From: Pseudoxanthomonas sp.
GTDB taxonomy: Bacteria > Pseudomonadota > Gammaproteobacteria > Xanthomonadales > Xanthomonadaceae
Assembly: GCF_024710765.1 (NCBI RefSeq)
Contig: NZ_JANJUE010000211.1
Span: 1-58,619, forward strand
Direction: 5' to 3'
Length of the DNA stretch: 58,619 bases
Part shown: positions 10,660 through 19,488 of the stretch, piece after piece
How positions within the stretch are numbered: the first letter of the stretch is position 1
How the letters are laid out: each line of letters opens with the position of its first letter
Notes under the pieces: generated by a model
What the model was told of the DNA's origin: nothing
The model's database searches: none
Seen by the model: only the letters and a program-made list of their open reading frames with translations
Program-made: the position numbers and the translations under genes

Positions 10660-13251
10660 ATGAAATACAAGAAGTCCCCGTCGGCCCTGCGACTCGGCGT
10701 CCTGCAGGCGTCCGTGCTGCTGGCGCTGTCTCCCGCCGCCTTCGCCCAGTCGTCCGACAACGTCTCCACGCTGGACAAGGTGGAGGTGACCGGATCGCGC
10801 ATCAAGCGGGCGGATATCGAGGGCGCCGCGCCGGTGACCGTCATCGATCGCGCGACCATCGACGCGAGCGGCCATGTTTCGGTCGCCGATCTGATGCGTG
10901 ATTCCACGTTTGGTTCGTTTGGCAGCCTGCGTCCGCAGTCCGGCAGTTCTGCACAAGCCGTGTCCACCATCGACCTGCGCGGCCTGGGTTCCGACCGCAC
11001 GCTGGTCCTCATCGACGGCCGACGCGCGCCGTACGCCCCATCCACCGGTCTGAGCGCCGACCTCAACACGATTCCGCTGGCCGCGGTGGAGCGCATCGAG
11101 ATCCTGTCTGACGGTGCCTCTGCATTGTATGGTTCCGATGCCATTGGCGGCGTGGTCAACGTCATCCTGCGCAAGGACTATGAAGGCGCCGAAGTTCGCT
11201 ATGGCAAGGGCCTGACCAAGGTGAAGGGCGGCGATACCGAGGAGGCATCCGTCCTTTTTGGCATCAGTTCCGACCGCGGAAATCTGTTGCTGGGTGCTTC
11301 GTACAGCGAACGCGGCATGGTCTATACCCGCGACCAGATCGGCGCCAATATCAAGGGTGCGTCAATCTATGGCAATAATTTCTTCTACGAGGACGGAAGT
11401 CCCGGCGGCGCCCTGCCTGGCTACGCATGCAACGACCCTGGCTTCTACAAGCTGGGCAATAATTGTGTGTATAACCACAAGGAAACCGCAGCCAATGAGG
11501 CTTCGGTGAAGAACAAGTCGTTGTTCGCCCGTGGTCAATGGCAGATCAATGACAACTGGTCGATCTATGCCAATGCCAGCTACAGCGATTCAGACAGCTT
11601 CGGCCGCTATGCACCTACTCCGGGGGCGGTTTATGTCGCAGAGGGTTCCCCCAATGATCCCAAGCCTGGCGATGGCCAGGGGGCTTACGTCTATCACCGC
11701 TACGCAGGCGCTGGCAATCGCGACACAACTGTCGACAACTCGGTCACTGACCTCACCCTCGGCTTGCAATGGCAGGCCTCCGAGCGACTGGCCGTAGACT
11801 TCGGCCTGCGCCGCAGCGACGCCAAGTTCAAGGAAACTGGTCGCGGCTACATCGTGACGCCCCTGGCAGAGCTGGCCATCGCCAACGGTCTTTATGATCT
11901 GCGCAATCCCAATGCCAATCCGGACGTCGTCAAGGGCTTCACTGCCACCATCGGCCGGGATGGCAAATATGAGATCGAGCAATTGTTCGCCGACGCTACG
12001 CTTGACCTGTTTGAAATGCGGGGCGGCAAGTCGGTGCTGGCCTTTGGACTGGAACACCGAAAGGAAACCTATGCCGATCTCTATGATTCGCTTTCCGAAG
12101 CAGGTGTGATCGCGGGTTCGGCCGGGAATTCTTCCCAAGGCGACCGAAACGTGTCCTCGGCATATGCAGAGTGGTTGTTCCCGATTACGGGCACCTTCGA
12201 TATCACCGCGGCGGCCCGCTACGACCGCTACAACGACTACGGCAACGACGTTTCGCCCAAGCTGTCGCTGCGCTGGCAGCCGCTGGATCGCCTGACTTTC
12301 CGCGCTTCGGCCGGGGAAGGGTTCCGTGCACCTCCATTGACTGATCTGTATGCCGCCCGTGCATTTTCGGCCGAGGCCGTCAAGGACTACCGCACCTGCG
12401 TCGGCATCGGCTTCACTTCCGCCCAGTGCGGCGGCGACGCCAATGGCGACCACATTGCCGATGGTGCCGAAGACAAGGCCGTGGGTTCTTACCAGGTGGA
12501 TAGCTACGCCAGTGGCAACACCGGCCTGAAATCCGAGAAGTCCAAGCAGTACAGTGTTGGCATGGCCTGGGACGCCACGGATTGGCTGAACCTGACGGTG
12601 GATTTCTATCGAATCAAAATCGATGACCGGATCCGCCTGATTTCGTATCAGGAGCTTGTTGATTTCGATAATCGCGGCATCGCGTTGCCGACCGGAACGT
12701 CCGTGAGCCGGCGACCCAACGGAGCAGTCCGTGAGATCAATACCGCCTACGCGAACGAAGGCGATCTGGACACCCGCGGCGTCGACGTCAGCCTGCGTAC
12801 TCGTTTCGCGCTTGGCAATGCCGGCCAGCTGACCAACTGGTTGCAGGTTTCGCGCGTGATCGACTACACGGTCACCGATGGCCTGGTCAAAAAGGATCGC
12901 CTGGGATGGGTCGGCCAGCCGGATACTCGCGCCAGCCTTCGCAATACCTGGACCAATGGTGATTTCAGCATCAACTGGAATATCAACTACATCGGTGATC
13001 AGCAGAACCCCACCGTGCGCCCGACGTTTGGCTTCCTGGGTGGTGATCCAAGCACGCGTGTCGGCGGCTACGCCACCAATGACGTTTCATTCAACGTGAA
13101 CATGCCCTGGAATGCCAGCGTGACCCTGGGTGCCAACAACATCGGCAATCGCTATCCGGAGTTGATCACGGTGGAAGGCCGTCCCTGGAACTTCGATCTG
13201 TACGATGCGTACGGCCGCACCGTCTATTTCCGCTACGCGCAGAAGTTCTGA
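10660..13251 (+). CDS. TonB-dependent outer membrane receptor
   Basis: The 863-residue protein has a signal peptide cleaved near AFA-Q (residues 28-30). Next come a TonB-box-like VEVTGSRIKR segment at about 41-50 and a plug domain at about 58-165 (DLRGLGSDRTLVLIDGRR, GSDAIGGVVNVILRKDYEG). A 22-strand barrel ends in Phe (VYFRYAQKF). An AGGAGA site lies nine bases before the ATG. The AraC-type gene upstream is a plausible regulator. The substrate cannot be predicted from sequence. Internal stretches are less GC-rich than most neighbours, mainly in the extracellular loops. Upstream, GAAGGC and GCC around a T-rich loop at 10612-10636 could form a weak attenuator or terminator. Confidence 0.95.
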   Translation: MKYKKSPSALRLGVLQASVLLALSPAAFAQSSDNVSTLDKVEVTGSRIKRADIEGAAPVTVIDRATIDASGHVSVADLMRDSTFGSFGSLRPQSGSSAQAVSTIDLRGLGSDRTLVLIDGRRAPYAPSTGLSADLNTIPLAAVERIEILSDGASALYGSDAIGGVVNVILRKDYEGAEVRYGKGLTKVKGGDTEEASVLFGISSDRGNLLLGASYSERGMVYTRDQIGANIKGASIYGNNFFYEDGSPGGALPGYACNDPGFYKLGNNCVYNHKETAANEASVKNKSLFARGQWQINDNWSIYANASYSDSDSFGRYAPTPGAVYVAEGSPNDPKPGDGQGAYVYHRYAGAGNRDTTVDNSVTDLTLGLQWQASERLAVDFGLRRSDAKFKETGRGYIVTPLAELAIANGLYDLRNPNANPDVVKGFTATIGRDGKYEIEQLFADATLDLFEMRGGKSVLAFGLEHRKETYADLYDSLSEAGVIAGSAGNSSQGDRNVSSAYAEWLFPITGTFDITAAARYDRYNDYGNDVSPKLSLRWQPLDRLTFRASAGEGFRAPPLTDLYAARAFSAEAVKDYRTCVGIGFTSAQCGGDANGDHIADGAEDKAVGSYQVDSYASGNTGLKSEKSKQYSVGMAWDATDWLNLTVDFYRIKIDDRIRLISYQELVDFDNRGIALPTGTSVSRRPNGAVREINTAYANEGDLDTRGVDVSLRTRFALGNAGQLTNWLQVSRVIDYTVTDGLVKKDRLGWVGQPDTRASLRNTWTNGDFSINWNINYIGDQQNPTVRPTFGFLGGDPSTRVGGYATNDVSFNVNMPWNASVTLGANNIGNRYPELITVEGRPWNFDLYDAYGRTVYFRYAQKF

Positions 13252-13292
13252 ACCAGAATGCGGTGGGAGATCAAACAGACCCACGCACGTGG

Positions 13293-13325
13293 AAAGACCC
13301 CCAGCAATGGGGGTCTTTTCTTTTG
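13293..13325 (+). terminator. Rho-independent terminator after the TonB receptor
   Basis: The 10-bp arms AAAGACCCCC and GGGGGTCTTT flank a 6-base loop and are followed by TCTTTT. It lies 42 bases past the receptor stop codon and separates that gene from the methyltransferase. Confidence 0.9.
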
Positions 13326-13347
13326 TCATCGGAGCAAAGAGGTCACC

Positions 13348-14310
13348 ATGTCGATCAGGTCCACTGGGTCACACGGGGGACATGCACGCAAACCGGCCTG
13401 GACCGATTACTGGCGGACCGGTGCCCTGCATTCCTGCCCAACCAGCTACCCGGGCAACTACGACGGCGCCATCGGCGAGTTCTGGAGGGAAGCGGCCCAG
13501 CAGCTGCCCCAGGGAGGACGCATCCTTGATGTCGCTACTGGTAACGGTGCCGTTCCCCGACTTCTGATGAGCCATGGCCGGTTGGATCTGGACATCGATG
13601 GCATCGACGCAGCTGATGTTTCCGGAATCGACGCTGCCATGGACGCTCGCATCCGTTTTCATTCCGGCATACGAATGGAAGCACTACCTTTTTCTGCTGG
13701 CCAGTTCGATGCCGCCAGCAGCCAGTTCGGAATCGAGTACGCGAACCATCCGGAGGCGCTGGAAGAAGTGTTGCGCGTGCTGAAGCCCTCGGGACAAATC
13801 CATTGGGTCATGCATCATCGCGATTCGGTCTTCACCCGCATGGCTGCACACGAAAGCGAACATCTGGCATGGGCGACCGGCACGGAAGGCATCCTCGATG
13901 CGGCAATCGCCATCGCGCCCTGGATGCTGCGTATTCGGACCGACCCGGCTCTCAAGGTACCTCTTCAGGCCAATGTGGCGAGGAACAGGTTCAACCAGGT
14001 TCAGATTGCATTGGAGCAACGGATCCGGCTTGACCATGCCGGGGCCGTGCTACAGGAGATCCGCGCCACCGCGCATGCGATTTTGCTCCAGGACAGTGAC
14101 CCGGTGCCCACCCTCATGCGCTATCGCCGGGAACTGGAATTTGCCCTGCTTCGTTGCCAGGATCTATGCGCCTGTGCCTGCGATCAGACCAGGCTGCTGA
14201 ACGTGGCCGGATGGCTAGGCAGCAAACGGCCTGCCTTGCAGGTGGAGATCACGACGCTGAGTCAGGCCGAAGGCCTGTTGGCCTGGGGACTGCGCGCAAT
14301 CCCCTCCTGA
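13348..14310 (+). CDS. Class I SAM-dependent methyltransferase
   Basis: The 320-residue product has motif I ILDVATGNGAVP at about residues 53-64, an acidic motif II region (LDIDGIDAAD), and a post-motif LEEVLRVLKPSGQIHWVMHH typical of UbiE/Ubie-like methyltransferases. The ATG at 13348 follows an AAAGAGGT ribosome site; an earlier in-frame ATG lies upstream of the terminator and was rejected. The substrate is unknown. The C-terminal 120 residues, with a CACACD cysteine stretch, match nothing I recognise. Confidence 0.85.
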   Translation: MSIRSTGSHGGHARKPAWTDYWRTGALHSCPTSYPGNYDGAIGEFWREAAQQLPQGGRILDVATGNGAVPRLLMSHGRLDLDIDGIDAADVSGIDAAMDARIRFHSGIRMEALPFSAGQFDAASSQFGIEYANHPEALEEVLRVLKPSGQIHWVMHHRDSVFTRMAAHESEHLAWATGTEGILDAAIAIAPWMLRIRTDPALKVPLQANVARNRFNQVQIALEQRIRLDHAGAVLQEIRATAHAILLQDSDPVPTLMRYRRELEFALLRCQDLCACACDQTRLLNVAGWLGSKRPALQVEITTLSQAEGLLAWGLRAIPS

Positions 14311-14344
14311 AACGCGCGGAGCACGGGAAATGTGCGGGATTCGT

Positions 14345-15607
14345 TCAACCCTCCACGCACGCGGCCGCACGCGCCAGCATCAAATCACGCTCGCGGGCAT
14401 TGCGGGTCAGTGCGGCGGCGCGCTCGAAGGCTTCGCGTGCTTCGTGTCTGCGGCCCAACTGCTCCAGCAGGTCGCCGCGTACCGCGGGCAGTTGCGGATA
14501 CTCGCGCAGCAGGGGCTCCTCGACCAGCGCGTCGACCAGGGGCAGCGCCGCGGCCGCGCCCTCGGCGCGACTGAGGGCGACGGCGCGATTGAGCTCGACC
14601 ACCGGTGAGGGCATCACGGCCGCCAGTTGTGCGTACAGGGCGGCGATGCGCGTCCAGTCGGTCTGCTCGGCACGCAATGCGCGCGCATGGCAGGCGGCGA
14701 TGGCGGCCTGGAGGGTATAGGGCAGCCGCGCGCCGCCCAGCCGGGTCGAGCGTTCCAGCGCCTGCAGCCCGCGCTGGATCTGCAGGCGATCCCAGCGTGC
14801 GCGATCCTGCTCCAGCAGCAGGATCGGGGTTCCATCGGCCGCGGTGCGGGCACGCGCCCGCGACGCCTGCAATTCCATCAGGGCCAACAGGCCATGCACC
14901 TCGGGCTCGTCCGGCACCAGCCCCGCCAGCACGCGTCCCAACCGCAAGGCTTCCTCGCACAGCGTGGGACGCATCCAGTCATCGCCGGCGGTGGCGGAGT
15001 AGCCCTCGTTGAAAATCAGGTAGAGGATTTCCAGCACCGACTCCAGGCGCTCGGCCAGTTCGCTCCGGCGCGGCACCTCGAACGGGACCTGCTTCTGCGC
15101 CAAGGTGCGCTTGGCGCGCACGATGCGCTGGGCGATGGTCGGTTCCGACTGCAGGAACGCGCGCGCGATCTCGTCGGTCGACAGCCCGCCCAGCAGCCGC
15201 AGGGTCAATGCCGCCCTGGCCTCGGTGGAGAGCACCGGATGGCAGGCGATGAACACCAGGCGCAGCAGATCGTCGCCGATGTCGTCTTCCAGCCGGTCGC
15301 TGTCGTCAGGCCTGGCCACGTCCTGTCCATCCAGTTCGTAGGCCAGTTCGTCGTGCTTGCGCGCATGCAGCTGGTGCTGGCGCAGGCGGTCGATGGCGCG
15401 ATGCTTGGCGGCGGTCATCAGCCAGGCGGCGGGGTTGTCCGGCACGCCCGATGCCGGCCAGCGTTCGAGCGCGGACACCAGTACGTCCTGGGCCATTTCC
15501 TCGGCCAGCCCGACGTCGCCCAGCATGCGGGTGAGCCGGGCGATCAGGCGCGGGGATTCCATCCGCCAGAGCGTGTCGAGGGTGCGATGCAGGTCGTGGG
15601 CAGCCAT
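14345..15607 (-). CDS. ECF42-type RNA polymerase sigma factor with TPR-like extension
   Basis: The 420-residue protein has sigma region 2 (about 15-85; LARLTRMLGDVGLAEEMAQD, NPAAWLMTAAKHRAIDRLR) and region 4 (about 125-180; LTLRLLGGLSTDEIARAFL, IAQRIVRAKRTL). A long helical C-terminal extension from about residue 190 carries a TPR-like segment. The length and architecture are those of the ECF42 group, known to sit next to YCII/DGPF-domain genes as here. It is the last gene of a seven-gene operon. The ATG at 15607 was preferred over a GTG six codons earlier; neither has a strong ribosome site. No anti-sigma factor gene is present. Confidence 0.9.
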   Translation of the reverse strand: MAAHDLHRTLDTLWRMESPRLIARLTRMLGDVGLAEEMAQDVLVSALERWPASGVPDNPAAWLMTAAKHRAIDRLRQHQLHARKHDELAYELDGQDVARPDDSDRLEDDIGDDLLRLVFIACHPVLSTEARAALTLRLLGGLSTDEIARAFLQSEPTIAQRIVRAKRTLAQKQVPFEVPRRSELAERLESVLEILYLIFNEGYSATAGDDWMRPTLCEEALRLGRVLAGLVPDEPEVHGLLALMELQASRARARTAADGTPILLLEQDRARWDRLQIQRGLQALERSTRLGGARLPYTLQAAIAACHARALRAEQTDWTRIAALYAQLAAVMPSPVVELNRAVALSRAEGAAAALPLVDALVEEPLLREYPQLPAVRGDLLEQLGRRHEAREAFERAAALTRNARERDLMLARAAACVEG

Positions 15608-15747
15608 GACCGGCGATCTGAACACCGGCCGGCGGGACGCGCAAGCTGAATGGCGGAGACCTCATCGACGTACCCCTCCCGTCCAGGTCCGCGGGCGATT
15701 CGCCATCCATGGGCGCGGCCGTCCGGAAGCCGCTCGGTCACCGGCGC

Positions 15748-16122
15748 CTATCCATCCAGTTCGAAGTAATGCAGGGGGCGGATTTCGATGCCCCAGCCCC
15801 ATGCCTCTCCCGCATCCAGCCGAGTGGTCGGATGCAGCATCGCGATCCGGATGGCGTGTTCGATGTCGTCCGCCTCGATCAGGAACGCGCTGCCGATCCG
15901 GGCCGGCCCGGGGGCAAAGGGTCCGCTGACGACCTGCACGGTCTCGCCGACCCGGCGCAGGCTGTGGCTCTGGCGGCCGACACCGGCGTCCAGGATGACC
16001 TGGCCGCTGCCATACAGTTCCTCCAGGTGCGGCTGGCATTGCCGCATGGCCTGCTCGACCTGTTCACTCGGGCATGCATCCATCCGGTCCGGGTCGAAAT
16101 AGCCAAGGCAGAGATACTTCAT
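15748..16122 (-). CDS. YCII-related protein, SGPF variant
   Basis: This 124-residue soluble protein has the YCII fold signature: MKYLCLGYFDP at the start, a central VVSGPFAPG where most relatives have DGPF, and a terminal EIRPLHYFELDG. YCII-like proteins are small dimeric ferredoxin-fold proteins of poorly known function, and the DGPF subgroup is genetically linked to ECF42 sigma factors. It is separated from the sigma gene by 140 bases and from the upstream gene by 18. Confidence 0.88.
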   Translation of the reverse strand: MKYLCLGYFDPDRMDACPSEQVEQAMRQCQPHLEELYGSGQVILDAGVGRQSHSLRRVGETVQVVSGPFAPGPARIGSAFLIEADDIEHAIRIAMLHPTTRLDAGEAWGWGIEIRPLHYFELDG

Positions 16123-16140
16123 CGCGGGCGGCTCCCGGGG

Positions 16141-16806
16141 TCAGCGCAGTGGACCGCGCGCGCCATGCAGGCGCTCGAACTTCAGGTGCACCACGGCGGG
16201 TGTCGCCACCGTGCGCACCAGCGACAGGCCGTGCAGGTCATCACCCAGTTGGTCAAACAGGCGCTCACCGCCGCCCAGCAGGATCGGCACCAGATGAAGC
16301 TCCATCTCGTCCACCAGTCCGGCGGCCAGATACTGCCGCGCCGCGTGCGCGCCGCCTGCCAGGGCGACATCGCGTCCGCCCGCAGCCGCGCGCGCCTGTT
16401 CGAGCGCGACATGGATGCCCTCGGTGACGAAATGAAAGCGGGTATCTCCGAGAACCAGCGGCGATCTCGGGTGCCGCGTCAGCACGAATACCGGGTGGTG
16501 GAAGGGCGGCTCATCGCCCCACCAGCCATTCCAGGGTTCGCTCGTGCTCCATCCCCCCGGATGCCCGCCGAACATGTTGCGCCCCATCACCGTGGCGCCG
16601 ATGTTGACGAGCGACTCCTCCATCACCGCCGTGCTGGCGTTGATCTCACCGCCTTCCATGCCGTGCGCGCCGCGCCAGGCCGCCAGCGCGGTGGCCCAAT
16701 GGTGCAGGCGCTCGCCGCCGATGCCCAGGGGATGCCGGACGCTCTGTTCCGGTCCGGCGACAAAGCCGTCCAGCGATATCGAAATGCGGAAACGCAGGCG
16801 CGACAT
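16141..16806 (-). CDS. RibD/DHFR-fold family protein (1)
   Basis: The 221-residue product matches the RibD C-terminal/dihydrofolate-reductase-like superfamily (YyaP/YwjB type): ISISLDGFVAG at the N terminus, an ATVMGRNMFGG dinucleotide-binding segment near residues 70-80, DVALAGGAHAARQYLAAGLVDEMELHLVP, and LLGGGERLF. It likely binds NADPH and reduces an unknown substrate. The gap to the next cistron upstream is 21 bases, and its position inside the ECF42 operon implies coexpression. Confidence 0.88.
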   Translation of the reverse strand: MSRLRFRISISLDGFVAGPEQSVRHPLGIGGERLHHWATALAAWRGAHGMEGGEINASTAVMEESLVNIGATVMGRNMFGGHPGGWSTSEPWNGWWGDEPPFHHPVFVLTRHPRSPLVLGDTRFHFVTEGIHVALEQARAAAGGRDVALAGGAHAARQYLAAGLVDEMELHLVPILLGGGERLFDQLGDDLHGLSLVRTVATPAVVHLKFERLHGARGPLR

Positions 16807-16827
16807 GGCGTTCTCCAGGTGTCGTCG

Positions 16828-17493
16828 TCAGTCCAGGCCCGCCGCGATCCGGCGCTGGCGTTCCAGTTCCTCGGCCGAGGGTTCGTCCAGCCCGAAGTAG
16901 CCATAGTCCAGGCCGCCTTCGATGCGGTAGCACTGCCGCACCACGCCGGTATCGAAGGCACGCGACGTCTGCAGTTTCAGCGCCGCCGGGACGGTGCCAT
17001 CGGCGAACAGGCGCTTGCCTTCCGCCAGCATCACCGGGAACCACCACAGCTGCAGTTCGTCGATCAGGTTTTCCCGCAGCAACGTCTGCACCAGATTGCC
17101 GCTGCCGTGCACCTGCAGTTCCTGGCCGTGCTGGCGCTTCAGCTGGCGGATGTCGGCCAGCACGTCGGGCCCGAGCCGCTGGCTGCCTGCCCAGGCCAAG
17201 GTATCGAGGGTGCGGGTGGCGACATACTTGGGAATCCGATTGAACCGCGCCGCGATCGGATCCTCGTCGCCGAGGTGGGGCCAGTGGGCCGCGAACATCT
17301 CGTAGGTCCGCCGTCCCAACAGCAGCGCATCGAGTTCGTCCATGCTGCCGTTGATCAGCCCGAGCATGGCGTCGTCGAAGTACGGAGCGGCCCAGCCGCC
17401 GTGGCGGAAGCCGCCGCTGCGATCCTCGTCCGGACCGCCGGGCGCCTGCACCACGCCGTCCAGGCTCAGGAAGGCGGTGACGACGAGTTTCAC
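16828..17493 (-). CDS. RibD/DHFR-fold family protein (2)
   Basis: This 221-residue paralogue-like protein has the same superfamily marks (VVTAFLSLDGVVQAPGG, LLLGRRTYEMFAAHWP, LQVHGSGNLVQTLL, LIDELQLWWFPV, GKRLFADG). I assign a GTG start at 17493 whose GTGA overlaps the TGA stop of the upstream VOC gene, indicating translational coupling; longer in-frame starts run inside that gene. It probably uses NADPH; the substrate is unknown. Confidence 0.87.
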   Translation of the reverse strand: MKLVVTAFLSLDGVVQAPGGPDEDRSGGFRHGGWAAPYFDDAMLGLINGSMDELDALLLGRRTYEMFAAHWPHLGDEDPIAARFNRIPKYVATRTLDTLAWAGSQRLGPDVLADIRQLKRQHGQELQVHGSGNLVQTLLRENLIDELQLWWFPVMLAEGKRLFADGTVPAALKLQTSRAFDTGVVRQCYRIEGGLDYGYFGLDEPSAEELERQRRIAAGLD

Positions 17494-17921
17494 GACACCT
17501 GCTCCTGGGCCTGCTCCTGCTCCTGCATCGCAGCCATGTCCATGTACACGACTTCCCACAGGTGGCCGTCCGGATCCTCGAAACTGCGCTGGTACATGAA
17601 CCCGTGATCCTGCGGCTCGCGCGGCTGGCGGCCACCGGCGGCGATCGCCGCATCGGCCAGCTTGTCCACCCCGGCGCGATCGTCCGCGGACAGGCACAGG
17701 ATGGCCTGGGCATGCGTGCCCGGATCGCTCAACGCCTTGTCGGTGAAGCCCTGGAAGAACTCCCGGGTCAGCAGCATCACGTAGATGGTGTCGCTGATCA
17801 CCAGGCAGGCGCCCTGCTCGTTGGTGAACTGCGGGTTGAAGTGATAGCCGAGGCCTTCATAGAAGGCTTTCGAGCGGGCCATATCGGAGACGGCGATATT
17901 GACGAAGATTTGCGTGGGCAT
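17490..17921 (-). CDS. VOC (glyoxalase/bleomycin-resistance fold) protein
   Basis: The 143-residue product shows the paired beta-alpha-beta-beta-beta modules of the vicinal oxygen chelate family: IFVNIAVSDMARSKAFYEGLGY at the start and DHGFMYQRSFEDPDGHLWEVVYMD near the end, with putative metal-ligand Glu in the last strand. The C terminus is a short Gln/Glu run. The stop overlaps the GTG start of the next gene. Many such proteins accompany ECF42 sigma factors; the substrate is unknown. Confidence 0.9.
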   Translation of the reverse strand: MPTQIFVNIAVSDMARSKAFYEGLGYHFNPQFTNEQGACLVISDTIYVMLLTREFFQGFTDKALSDPGTHAQAILCLSADDRAGVDKLADAAIAAGGRQPREPQDHGFMYQRSFEDPDGHLWEVVYMDMAAMQEQEQAQEQVS

Positions 17922-17975
17922 CGGAATGTTCCTTGTCGTCGAAGGGGTGATGGGACAGCGTCCGGCGAGGCCGGC

Positions 17976-18383
17976 TCAGATACAGTTGATCATCCAGCGC
18001 ACGCCATGGCGATCGGCCAGAATTCCGTAGCGCCGTGCCCAGAAGGTCTGCTGCAACGGCATCTCGACGTCCTGCGCACCTTCGGACAATGCCGAGTACA
18101 GCGACTCGGCCTGCTCAAGATCGTCCAGATCGATCACGACATGGGCGCCGATGACGCCCTGGTAGGGGTGATCGGGCGTGGCATCGGTGCCCATCAGGCT
18201 GAACGCGCCGACATCCACGCGCCCGTGCAGGATCCGCGTCTTGAGTTCGTCCGGAAGGTCTTCGCAACCAGGGGTATCACCGAAGCTCTGCATCGCGACC
18301 ACCTGGCCGCCGAGCAGTTCGGCGTACCAGGTCAGGGCCTGGCGGCAATCGCCGTTGAAGCTGAGATAGTGCTTGAGACGCAT
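17976..18383 (-). CDS. PhnB-like VOC protein
   Basis: The 135-residue product fits the PhnB/YjdN-like branch of the VOC family: HYLSFNGDCRQALTWYAELLGG at the start, a central ILHGRVDVGAFSLMGTD, and the terminal ARRYGILADRHGVRWMINC. The function of this branch is not established. It lies 54 bases upstream of the other VOC gene and 45 downstream of the operon's first gene. Confidence 0.9.
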   Translation of the reverse strand: MRLKHYLSFNGDCRQALTWYAELLGGQVVAMQSFGDTPGCEDLPDELKTRILHGRVDVGAFSLMGTDATPDHPYQGVIGAHVVIDLDDLEQAESLYSALSEGAQDVEMPLQQTFWARRYGILADRHGVRWMINCI

Positions 18384-18428
18384 GGAAAAATTCCTTTTCG
18401 CGGGGTGGGTGTCGGGAAGGGAGATTGG

Positions 18429-18845
18429 TTACGGGTTGCCGAGGCGCGCGGCCAGGCGTTCTTCCCGTTCGCGCAGTTCCGGCGTCAGTGCGGGACCGAA
18501 ATCGTCCAGTTCGAAGAACGGGCGAATCTCGACCTCGGCGCCACCGCCGAAGGGCGCGCGCTTGAGCCATTCGATGGCTTCATCCAGCGAACGCACCTGC
18601 CAGATCCAGAAGCCGGCGATCAGCTCCTTGGTCTCGGCGAACGGGCCGTCGATGACCGTGCGCTGCTTGTCGTCGAAGCGCACGCGCGCGGCGTGCGAGG
18701 TCGGGCGCAGGCCCTCGCCGGCCAGCATGACCCCGGCGTTGACCAGTTCCTCGTTGTAGCGGGTCATGTCATCCAGTTGCTGCTGGGTGGGCATCACGCC
18801 GGCTTCGGTGTCGGCATCGGCTTTCACGAACACAATCACTTTCAT
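18429..18845 (-). CDS. YCII-related DGPF-domain protein, first gene of the ECF42 operon
   Basis: The 138-residue protein carries the name-giving motif in VIDGPFAETKELIAGFW (about residues 65-81), followed by EIRPFFELDDF. The start ATG at 18845 follows a GAGGAG-type site, and the frame upstream is noise. DGPF proteins are the most constant partners of ECF42 sigma factors. It heads the seven-gene operon, with a matching promoter 67-93 bases upstream. Confidence 0.92.
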   Translation of the reverse strand: MKVIVFVKADADTEAGVMPTQQQLDDMTRYNEELVNAGVMLAGEGLRPTSHAARVRFDDKQRTVIDGPFAETKELIAGFWIWQVRSLDEAIEWLKRAPFGGGAEVEIRPFFELDDFGPALTPELREREERLAARLGNP

Positions 18846-18911
18846 GTCGTACTCCTCGGATGGGGTGGCGGGCAGTCTCCGGCGGGCGGAGCATCGCTGC
18901 TTACTGGGTAC

Positions 18912-18938
18912 GACGGACGTGAAGGGCCGGGATCGACA
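18912..18938 (-). promoter_or_regulatory. Candidate ECF42 promoter
   Basis: On the minus strand TGTCGA (18938-18933) is followed after 17 bases by CGTC (18915-18912). Reported ECF42 targets carry TGTCGA at -35 and CGA/TC at -10, so both boxes and the spacing fit. It points into the DGPF gene starting at 18845. The reference motif is recalled, not searched. Confidence 0.68.
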
Positions 18939-19092
18939 GCCCCCGCGAAATTTTTTTCGCCGGGCCGGAGAGGCCATTCTGGTGGAAGCGATCTCGGCGC
19001 CTGCGACCGGGCCGGGGGAAGATGCCTGCCCGGCCGGGATGCGGCATCATGCGCGCTCCGGCGGGCGTCCCCCGTCCCTCCTGGAGCAAGGC

Positions 19093-19470
19093 ATGCAATA
19101 CCTGTTGCTGGTCTATACCGATGACACCCTGCTGGAAACCCTGCCCGCGACCGAATATGACCGCCTGATGCGTGGCTGCCTGAACCACGCCGACGAGCTG
19201 AAGCAGGCGGGCACCCTGATTGCCTGCCAGCAGTTGGAACCGGCGCGGACCGCGCGTTCGCTGCGGGTCCGCAACGGCCAGTCGGCGATCACCGATGGTC
19301 CGTTCGCGGAAACCAAGGAAGTGCTGGCCGGTTTCAACCTGATCGAAGCCGACAGCCTGGACGAGGCCGTGCGCATCGCCCACGAGTTTCCGTGGTCGCG
19401 GTTCGGCTGCATCGAGGTGCGGCCGGTGCACGACATGGACGTGGAACGGCGGCGGGTCGGCCTGACCTGA
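19093..19470 (+). CDS. YCII-related DGPF-domain protein, divergent copy
   Basis: This 125-residue paralogue of the first operon gene has ITDGPFAETKEVLAGFNLI at about residues 61-79 and IEVRPVHDMD near the end. The ATG at 19093 is preceded by CTGGAG. It is transcribed away from the ECF42 operon with 247 bases between the two starts. I see no TGTCGA box on its own strand, so its control may differ. Confidence 0.9.
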   Translation: MQYLLLVYTDDTLLETLPATEYDRLMRGCLNHADELKQAGTLIACQQLEPARTARSLRVRNGQSAITDGPFAETKEVLAGFNLIEADSLDEAVRIAHEFPWSRFGCIEVRPVHDMDVERRRVGLT

Positions 19471-19488
19471 GCAGCGCGCCCGTGCGGC

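Noticed and set aside
15709-17607. A 632-residue plus-strand frame across the ECF42 operon
   Set aside because: It crosses four genes on the other strand, each with clear family motifs.
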